From IMG/VR virus record IMGVR_UViG_3300042876_000238, positions 1-64,000 of that record: a stretch of DNA of 64,000 nucleotides; one strand, given 5' to 3'. The notes under the pieces were generated by a model that had not been told where the DNA came from, made no database searches, and saw only the letters and a list, made by a program, of their open reading frames with translations. Position 1 is the stretch's first letter. Every line of letters starts with the position of its first letter. This document shows positions 58,862 through 64,000 of this stretch, in pieces. This DNA comes from a virus. Made by a program: the position numbers and the translations under genes.

Positions 58862-59468
58862 CGAGCATCCCCTTCATCTGATCGAAGCTGATTTTCGGAA
58901 AGACCGAAAGCTCGCTGCGATGAGTGACGTTGTAGACGTTGATTCCCTCCACGAGTAGCTGGGCGTGGAAGCGCGAAAGCTCGACCACCCAGTCACGGAA
59001 GTGCCCCGGCTTGGTCGCGCCCGCAGGCTGCGTCCACGGATACGGCGGGTACCAGTACGGCTCGCCGTTCGGTCCCTTGCACATGTCGAAGCCGAGCAGA
59101 TAGATGTTGTCGCCGCGCTTGGAGTGCTGGTACGCGAGGTTGAGCGCGCACGCACCGGAGTTCGACCCGGCCAGCGTGCCTTCGTCCTTCTGCAGGTAGT
59201 CCGTACGCAGGTGCTTGAAGACCTTGCCGTGATGCACCTTCACGTTCTTGTCGCAGCCTTCGCGAATCCAGATGTCCATCACCTGCTTCGCCTTCAGGTA
59301 CGGCCAGCGGTTCTCGAACCACAGCCGATCCATCGTGATGCAGGTGTGTACGTCGGTCCACAACGCCGCGTCGTTGATTCCGTACACGTGTGCCTGATGC
59401 GTCAGGTAACGGTGCGGGTATCCGGCGACGGTAGATCCGCCGCCGATGACGATCTTGTTAGACGACAT
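58848..59468 (-). CDS. DUF115/sialyltransferase-like (MptE-like) protein (206 aa)
   Basis: GGGSTVAGYPHRYL at the start and GSNSGACALNLAYQHS, then NIYLLGFDM, are the Rossmann-type pattern of DUF115-like and phage 'norphogenetic' glycosyltransferase relatives. Aromatic-rich PYWYPPYPW may bind a sugar. Lies inside the glycan cluster. Confidence 0.65.
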   Translation of the reverse strand: MSSNKIVIGGGSTVAGYPHRYLTHQAHVYGINDAALWTDVHTCITMDRLWFENRWPYLKAKQVMDIWIREGCDKNVKVHHGKVFKHLRTDYLQKDEGTLAGSNSGACALNLAYQHSKRGDNIYLLGFDMCKGPNGEPYWYPPYPWTQPAGATKPGHFRDWVVELSRFHAQLLVEGINVYNVTHRSELSVFPKISFDQMKGMLDGGC

Positions 59469-60006
59469 CCCAAGTCCTCGACCCGGACACGACGAGTTGC
59501 GACTTCGTCTCCTTGTGCACCTTCCACTTCATCTCGCGGAACGCCGCCTGCAGCTTGGCGAACCACCAAGAGGCGGGGTGGATCGTGATGTGCGTGTTGC
59601 GCCCGTCTGGCAGCAGGCTCTTAGAGAGTGCGGTGTCGATGTTGAAGAAGATACCCCACTTGGCGAGCCGGTCGAGCGTCTCCAGCGTCGCGTCGACCTT
59701 GTCTTCCTCCACGTGCTCCATGACGTCGGTGCAGACGATGAAGTCGACGCAGTGCCACTCCAGCTTGTCCTTGCCGCGCACGCCGGGGTCGTACTCATAG
59801 ATGACCGCGTCGGGGCGGTATTCGAGCATCGTCGGCTTGAACGTACCGCGCCCGCAGCCGAAGTCGAGGATCGTGAAGCCCTCGTTGAAGCGATTCAGCA
59901 GCGGCGCGATCGTTGGAATCCACGAGGCTCCGCCGCCGCCCCACGCCTTCTGGTCGTGCTTCTGCGTGAGCAGGGCTTTGTATTCCGGGCTGATCAGGGT
60001 TTCCAT
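59458..60006 (-). CDS. SAM-dependent methyltransferase (182 aa)
   Basis: ILDFGCGRGTF (motif I, SAM binding) near residue 46, and a CTDVMEHVEED region (motif II/III). Small class I methyltransferase. Overlaps its neighbours by 11-13 bases. In this cluster it likely methylates a sugar. Confidence 0.75.
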   Translation of the reverse strand: METLISPEYKALLTQKHDQKAWGGGGASWIPTIAPLLNRFNEGFTILDFGCGRGTFKPTMLEYRPDAVIYEYDPGVRGKDKLEWHCVDFIVCTDVMEHVEEDKVDATLETLDRLAKWGIFFNIDTALSKSLLPDGRNTHITIHPASWWFAKLQAAFREMKWKVHKETKSQLVVSGSRTWDVV

Positions 60007-60593
60007 GCGAGCCTCACGTGCTTCTTGCCGCGATCGAGGACTTCAGGACGGCCGAAGGCGCGGACAAACTCTTCGAGCCAATCCCTCCGCGTGTGGCGAA
60101 CGTCCAGCACGACGGTTGCATTCTTGTTGAGGGAAGCCTTCACCTGCGGCAGGTAGTCGCCGGGGAGGATGTGGAACCCCCACGCCGCAAAGCTGACGAC
60201 CAGATCGAACTTCGTCCCGAAGTCCTGCGTGTGCGGCGGAAAGTGCGTGTGTCGTAACACGCCGTTCTTACGTAAGAAGTCACGGGTCACTCGGGCGTCG
60301 TTAAACGGCTTCGAGTGGCTCGAAACCACTGGTGGATCGTCGAGCCCGTCGAGAGTGTGAACATGTAGATCGGGATAGCGATGAGCAAGCAGAACATCGA
60401 TACCGCCCAGACCGCTGCCCACATCAAGTACGCTAGCGCACTCATCAGGAAGAGCAGAAGCGATAGAAGCCATGATCGCATCGAGCGATTCGAGGTAGGC
60501 GTCGCGCCATGCGTCGAACCCCTTCTTGTGCGCATCGCTGACTTCTCCCCGTTGGATCAGCAGATACTTGAAGTGATCTTTCTCGATGATCAT
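59994..60593 (-). CDS. SAM-dependent methyltransferase (199 aa)
   Basis: ATG at 60593 in an ATGA junction. VLDVGSGLGGIDV (motif I, near residue 57) and LVVSFAAWGFHILP place it in class I methyltransferases; it is distinct from the neighbour at 59458. Probably acts on a glycan with the other cluster enzymes. Confidence 0.75.
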   Translation of the reverse strand: MIIEKDHFKYLLIQRGEVSDAHKKGFDAWRDAYLESLDAIMASIASALPDECASVLDVGSGLGGIDVLLAHRYPDLHVHTLDGLDDPPVVSSHSKPFNDARVTRDFLRKNGVLRHTHFPPHTQDFGTKFDLVVSFAAWGFHILPGDYLPQVKASLNKNATVVLDVRHTRRDWLEEFVRAFGRPEVLDRGKKHVRLAWKP

Positions 60594-61243
60594 TTGGCAT
60601 ACCCCCGCCAGAACATGCCAACGTGCCCAAGGTCGATCGCGTGTACGCCCTTGCGCGAGAGGCGCATGGCGAGGCACGTGGCGGTCGGCCCGGCGCAGAG
60701 GATGACGCGATCGAACTTCGATTTCAATACAGCAGTTTCGAGATCGTCGATCACGGCGTAGGCGTCGCGCCGCGGGCACTGGATGAAGGCGACTGCCGCC
60801 GCCCCGGTGTCCATCAGGAACTCGGTCTTGATCGACCGTTCCCCGCAGCCCACGAGCGCTACCTCGCGTCCCTCCCACAGCGACTGCATGCGGTCGAAGT
60901 ACTCCTTGCAGTCGATCCACGGGGCACTGTCGGGGCGGGAGATGAAGGCCGAGAAGTACTCCTTCTTCGGGCTCATCTGCCGCGGATAGATGTGCTTGTA
61001 GCGCGCCCACCTGTCGTACTTCGGCCCCGCCGGGTCCATCGTCGGGATGCCGACGAGACATTGCTTGTCGTTTGCCAGCAGGATTGAGGAAAGCTCCTCG
61101 GCGAGCTTCTTGTCCGCAATCTGGGAGACGCAGGAGCCGCCCTTGGCAATCTTGAACTCGCCGTCGCCGAAGCGCGCGATGCTGCGCCCCTTGAGGACTT
61201 CCGCGAGGGTGAGGTGTTCGTTGACGACGCGTGGATAGTGCAT
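60590..61243 (-). CDS. GT-D fold glycosyltransferase (DUF1792-like, 217 aa)
   Basis: SIARFGDGEFKIAKG at residues about 21-36 is the signature of the DUF1792/GT-D glycosyltransferase family; VGCGERSIKTEFL and GPTATCLAMRL complete the Rossmann-like pattern. First gene of the leftward glycan cluster, with AGGTAA before the ATG. Confidence 0.75.
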   Translation of the reverse strand: MHYPRVVNEHLTLAEVLKGRSIARFGDGEFKIAKGGSCVSQIADKKLAEELSSILLANDKQCLVGIPTMDPAGPKYDRWARYKHIYPRQMSPKKEYFSAFISRPDSAPWIDCKEYFDRMQSLWEGREVALVGCGERSIKTEFLMDTGAAAVAFIQCPRRDAYAVIDDLETAVLKSKFDRVILCAGPTATCLAMRLSRKGVHAIDLGHVGMFWRGYAK

Positions 61244-61297
61244 TTACCTGCCGCCTGAGCTATATTCAAATCTTCTTTGCTTCCTTCCCCCCAATTT

Positions 61298-61323
61298 GGC
61301 CCGCCTCGTGCGGGCCACTTTTT
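61298..61323 (+). terminator. Terminator-like hairpin facing right
   Basis: 7-bp stem (61298-61304 with 61310-61316, 5-base loop) followed by ACTTTTT on the plus strand; on the minus strand there is no T-run after it. All nearby genes run leftward, so it would stop rightward or antisense transcripts. Confidence 0.5.
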
Positions 61324-61612
61324 ACGCCTTATGTATGGGAGGCGGTGGGGTCTTATAGATCGGCAACGGGTCAACCTTGCGCCGTGCCATCTCCACGAAC
61401 GGTACGTCCGCCGTCGGCAGCCACTTCATCTCCGCCATCTCGACAATATTGCCGATGAGCGACTTGAGTGCCTCGACATCCTGCGCGACGAACGAGCAGC
61501 GTTGCGGTGGCATGTCGTGAGAATAGTTAGGGCGGTAATCCACCGCCATCACGACAAACCCGTTCTGTACACGACGAATTTCGATGTGCGTGACTTCGGC
61601 GACGACGGTCAC
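61322..61612 (-). CDS. Small phage protein, function unknown (96 aa)
   Basis: GTG at 61612 overlaps the stop of the ribbon-helix-helix gene. Alpha/beta N-terminal half, Pro-rich C-terminus (TPPPPIHKA). No motif recognised. Confidence 0.55.
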   Translation of the reverse strand: MTVVAEVTHIEIRRVQNGFVVMAVDYRPNYSHDMPPQRCSFVAQDVEALKSLIGNIVEMAEMKWLPTADVPFVEMARRKVDPLPIYKTPPPPIHKA

Positions 61613-61785
61613 TTCGCCGCCCTCAGCTTCTCGGCCACATCCTGCAGATACGCCTCGATCGCGCGGCGGATGTGCTCCGAAGTGGTGATGCCGGTGCGCC
61701 GCGCGTACGCCGTGAGCGCCTTGCGGTACTGCGCCGGAACGATTACGTGCATGCGGGAACCGCGGTCGATACGTGCCTTAGCCAT
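61609..61785 (-). CDS. Ribbon-helix-helix (CopG-like) DNA-binding protein (58 aa)
   Basis: 58 residues: one basic strand (GSRMHVIVPAQY) followed by two helices with RRTGITTSEHIRRAIEAYL, the RHH/Arc-MetJ-CopG pattern. ATG at 61785 in close coupling with the gene at 61789. RHH dimers bind short palindromes; whether it is the ligand of the TTACACCGGTGTAA sites is an open question. It is the only clear repressor-type gene I see. Confidence 0.7.
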   Translation of the reverse strand: MAKARIDRGSRMHVIVPAQYRKALTAYARRTGITTSEHIRRAIEAYLQDVAEKLRAAK

Positions 61786-61788
61786 AAG

Positions 61789-62163
61789 TCAGTCCTTCGT
61801 CAGTATGTGAATCGTCACTGCGGAGTCGAGCGCCTGCGCCAGCGTGGCGCGAAGCTCGGTACCCTGCGAGTTAGCGCCGGGGATGTTGTTCACATTCACC
61901 TTCCAGCAGCCGTCATAGCTTACCGTGATGGAGCGCTTGCGCGAAAATAGCTGCTTGAACACCTTCTCTTCGCTGGCCGTCATCTCGGAAACTTCCATCG
62001 GCCCCGACACGGCGGCGATCAGAGCCGTCGCGATCAGGTAAGCGTCCACGTTCTCCTCGCGACGCTTCTCAAGCTCCACGCTCAAGTTGTGCGCCACCTT
62101 CACCATCTCGGCAAAGGGGAGGGAGCGGATCTGTTTCGTCAAGTTAGTGAGGTGTGCGCTCAT
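61789..62163 (-). CDS. Phage protein, function unknown (124 aa)
   Basis: ATG at 62163, in an ATGA-like overlap with the next upstream gene. Helical N-terminal half with a hydrophobic stretch (about 40-55), beta-rich C-terminal half. No recognised motif. Confidence 0.55.
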   Translation of the reverse strand: MSAHLTNLTKQIRSLPFAEMVKVAHNLSVELEKRREENVDAYLIATALIAAVSGPMEVSEMTASEEKVFKQLFSRKRSITVSYDGCWKVNVNNIPGANSQGTELRATLAQALDSAVTIHILTKD

Positions 62164-62561
62164 GTGACTGCTCCGGGCTTATCAGCGGCTCTCGCAGCAT
62201 CTATGGCCGCGTCTAGTTGCTCCGCGCTGCCCCCCTGTAAGAACCGGGGCAGATACCAGTACAAGCCGGGGCCGTTACGATCACGGAAAGTCGCATTGCC
62301 CCGCATCCACCGATAGCGCAGGGCGTCGGTGAGCAACGTGCTGCCCTCGTCCTCGCAATGCTTGCAGATAGCGGCTGACGGTTGATCAGTAGTTGCGCCG
62401 TCTATCGCTTCGCGGATGCGCTCATGCAGGCGAGTCGGCCAGTCGGGGACAAACTGGCGCATGTCCTGCACCAGCCCGCGCAGGCGTTCGTTTTCCTCGT
62501 GCAGCCGGATAGCGGCTTCGCCCGCCGCCTTGATCGCACTTAGCAGTTCGGCGTTCTTCAT
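62160..62561 (-). CDS. Phage protein with N-terminal coiled coil (133 aa)
   Basis: ATG at 62561 in a TGATG junction with the membrane micro-gene. Heptad-rich N-terminal 35 residues, a Cys pair with His (ICKHCED) near the middle and an aromatic-rich segment (YRWMRGN, GLYWYLPRF) known from small phage proteins of unknown role. Confidence 0.55.
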   Translation of the reverse strand: MKNAELLSAIKAAGEAAIRLHEENERLRGLVQDMRQFVPDWPTRLHERIREAIDGATTDQPSAAICKHCEDEGSTLLTDALRYRWMRGNATFRDRNGPGLYWYLPRFLQGGSAEQLDAAIDAARAADKPGAVT

Positions 62562-62659
62562 CAGCGGCTCCACGGGTTGCGAAGGGCATAGGCCAGCACG
62601 ACAAAGCCGACAAGCAAGCCGACACCCAAGCCGATCAGGATTCCCCAGAAAAGCGTCAT
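62561..62659 (-). CDS. Membrane micro-protein (32 aa)
   Basis: ATG at 62659 with GGAGGAA upstream. A 32-residue product with one long hydrophobic segment (about 4-26, Gly/Leu/Val-rich) and a basic tail. Its stop overlaps the next start. Confidence 0.55.
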   Translation of the reverse strand: MTLFWGILIGLGVGLLVGFVVLAYALRNPWSR

Positions 62660-62973
62660 CGCGGTTCCTCCGCTGACTGTGGTTCGGCGGTCGGTTGAAC
62701 AGTGTCGTCAAGCACGGCACGCGCCTTGTCGCACGGGAATCCAGCCGCCTCGCACAGAGCAACAAGTCCCTGCAACGCCCCGCGCAGGCATTCGATCTCA
62801 GCGCTCTTCTCCGCAATGATGCGGTTGCGCTCAATGATCTCGCGGTCGTGGTGCGCGATCGCCTTCTCGTGATCCTCGACGTACATGAACGCGCCGGGGA
62901 TCTCGGCGTCAGGCGGAGTCTCGACCATGCGCCGGTCGAGCGGGTCCGTACCGTCGAGATAGAAGCGTTTCAT
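62656..62973 (-). CDS. Phage protein with coiled coil (105 aa)
   Basis: ATG at 62973 in an ATGA junction with the 25-residue membrane gene. Central heptad-rich helix (HHDREIIERNRIIAEKSAEI). No recognised domain. Confidence 0.55.
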   Translation of the reverse strand: MKRFYLDGTDPLDRRMVETPPDAEIPGAFMYVEDHEKAIAHHDREIIERNRIIAEKSAEIECLRGALQGLVALCEAAGFPCDKARAVLDDTVQPTAEPQSAEEPR

Positions 62974-63047
62974 AGCGACAGGATCAGGTAGATGATTGCC
63001 GCAGCCAGCGCCAGCAGGAAGGCGGCGAACAGGACTTTCGCGTTCAT
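62970..63047 (-). CDS. Membrane micro-protein (25 aa)
   Basis: ATG at 63047 in an ATGA junction with the gene at 63044, and its own stop in an ATGA junction with the next. After a four-residue start the whole product is hydrophobic (Leu/Ala/Ile). Double coupling argues for a real gene. Confidence 0.5.
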   Translation of the reverse strand: MNAKVLFAAFLLALAAAIIYLILSL

Positions 63048-63259
63048 CCGAGCCCCGGAGGCGGCGAGGTGTAGCACGTGTTCTGGATGCCGTGCTGGTT
63101 GCGCACCTTATCGAGCCAGTCGTTGAGCCCCGGATGGTCGAGGAACGACGTATCCGCACGCGAGTCGAGCTTGCGCTGCCCGGACAGCGCCTTCTGGCGC
63201 ATGTCGAAGTACAGGGCCATGCGGATGAGCGTCGGCTCGTCCGGAACCGGGAACTTCAT
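63044..63259 (-). CDS. Small phage protein, function unknown (71 aa)
   Basis: ATG at 63259 with GGAGGCG upstream. Helical, with a Pro-rich C-terminus. No recognised motif. Confidence 0.55.
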   Translation of the reverse strand: MKFPVPDEPTLIRMALYFDMRQKALSGQRKLDSRADTSFLDHPGLNDWLDKVRNQHGIQNTCYTSPPPGLG

Positions 63260-63585
63260 ATCGCCTCCGCTGCCAGCCTGATCTTCTCTTGCTTCGAGTA
63301 CCATGTTTCATACCCCTCGTAAATTACGTCCACAATCGTCCTTTCCTTCGCCACGAACAGCGCCGTAAGGAACAGTTGCCTGTTGAACTCGTCCTCGCAC
63401 GGGCGACCAAGTTCATGCCACAGGTTGATCAGCCGAAGCCTGTACGTGTAAAGCTGGATGGGCCGCGGCTCCGCAGGCTTTGCCACCTTGCCTCCCACCA
63501 TCGTGCCGGACGAGATGCCGGAGTGATCGACGGGTAGCGGACCGAGTGCTAGCGCCGCGGCAGCGAAGAAATCTTCTTTTTCCAA
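63256..63585 (-). CDS. Phage protein, function unknown (109 aa)
   Basis: Frame opens with TTG 63585; the only alternative start is ATG 63501, without a ribosome binding site. C-terminal two thirds are helical (LYTYRLRLINLWHELG...). No recognised domain. Joined to the next gene by an ATGA-type overlap. Confidence 0.5.
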   Translation of the reverse strand: MEKEDFFAAAALALGPLPVDHSGISSGTMVGGKVAKPAEPRPIQLYTYRLRLINLWHELGRPCEDEFNRQLFLTALFVAKERTIVDVIYEGYETWYSKQEKIRLAAEAI

Positions 63586-63752
63586 AACCTGTACGCTCCC
63601 TTGATCGTGCGCGGGTCGACCTCAACCCTCTTGTCGTTGCGCCCTTGCGGCACGACGTAGGATGAGGGTTGCACGGCTAGCCCGTCGCTTGCCATCTCCG
63701 CTGCCCGTGCGCGCAACAGCTTGCGCAGCCTTTTTGCCCTTTTCGAGTTCAC
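63549..63752 (-). CDS. Small basic phage protein (67 aa)
   Basis: GTG at 63752. Very basic N-terminal helix (KRAKRLRKLLRARA), then a short beta part and a C-terminal 'TIKGAYRFWKK' helix seen in small phage proteins of unknown role. It overlaps the next gene by 131 bases in another frame, so one of the two ends may be extended in error. Confidence 0.5.
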   Translation of the reverse strand: MNSKRAKRLRKLLRARAAEMASDGLAVQPSSYVVPQGRNDKRVEVDPRTIKGAYRFWKKKISSLPRR

Positions 63753-64000
63753 CTTCCATCACCTTCAGTTTGCCGTGGACTTCGTCCCGCTCCATCCGTG
63801 CTTGGTTTGCCGCAAGCTCCGCCTTGACGCAGCGCTCCTCCATCTCGGACGTCTTCCGCGCGATGTTGTCGAGCGCACGCATGTAGGCGACGAAGTTGCG
63901 AAGCTCCGCGGCGGTCATCGTGAGCGGGACCGGCATGTCGGGGGGAGAGTCGGCGATCAGGCTCTCGGTACCCTCGATCGCGGAGCAGGCGCTGCGCAGC
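63622..64000 (-). CDS. Partial coiled-coil phage protein cut by the right edge
   Basis: The frame stays open to 64000, and residues upstream of the first ATG (63936) look equally protein-like (for example SACSAIEGTESLIADSPP), so the true start probably lies outside the window. The visible part has a helical, charged centre (RKTSEMEERCVKAELAANQ). Its C-terminal 40 codons overlap the 67-residue gene. Confidence 0.5.
   Translation of the reverse strand, partial: LRSACSAIEGTESLIADSPPDMPVPLTMTAAELRNFVAYMRALDNIARKTSEMEERCVKAELAANQARMERDEVHGKLKVMEGELEKGKKAAQAVARTGSGDGKRRASRATLILRRAARAQRQEG

Noticed and set aside
1-64000. tRNA genes, integrase, lysogeny cassette, RNA polymerase
   Set aside because: Looked for cloverleaf-like ends and typical motifs while reading; none found. 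They may lie outside the window.

Overview
The window is a large part of the genome of a tailed, DNA-packaging bacteriophage with podovirus-like morphology genes. It is high in GC, has dense, translationally coupled genes (ATGA, TGATG and GTGA junctions are everywhere), and shows no tRNA, rRNA, CRISPR array, insertion sequence, integrase or RNA polymerase gene. A nested Rz/Rz1 spanin pair with a lipobox implies a Gram-negative host; the genus cannot be told from the sequence. A gene is cut by the right edge, so the genome continues beyond 64000.

Layout. (1) 1-1050, leftward: two genes (one membrane-anchored) behind a sigma70-like promoter and closed by a terminator. (2) 1300-13580, rightward: an early/accessory region of many small unknown genes, including several membrane micro-proteins and a tandemly duplicated gene pair. 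It then carries a MoxR AAA+ ATPase / unknown alpha-helical protein / metallopeptidase-VWA protein trio, and closes with a strong terminator. Ten copies of a palindrome, TTACACCGGTGTAA or a near match, and nine copies of a 9-mer, CGTTATCAT or a near match, are scattered over this side; an AT-richer non-coding stretch at 2180-2590 holds five iteron-like repeats. (3) 13660-23950, rightward: replication and recombination (HicA-like protein, family A DNA polymerase, Myb-like DNA-binding protein, two PD-(D/E)XK-type nucleases, SNF2-like helicase, putative ssDNA-binding protein, primase-helicase). (4) 23880-55263, leftward: HNH protein, a 3253-residue internal virion protein, two further probable ejection proteins, a GNAT-like protein, a lysis cassette (spanins, holin, M15 endolysin), tail fibres and tail-tube/adaptor genes, major capsid, scaffold, decoration or fibre-like proteins and the portal. 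(5) 55344-57279, rightward: small and large terminase, divergent from the portal. (6) 57400-61243, leftward: a six-gene glycan-modification cluster (three or four glycosyltransferase-like genes and two methyltransferases). (7) 61322-64000, leftward: small unknown genes, including a ribbon-helix-helix protein and two membrane micro-proteins.

Together the left half supplies host take-over, DNA replication and DNA processing. The right half supplies the virion, DNA ejection, lysis, packaging and probably modification of a surface or virion glycan. The most unusual signals are the dispersed palindrome and 9-mer families, which look like a genome-wide regulatory or DNA-organising code limited to the early side.
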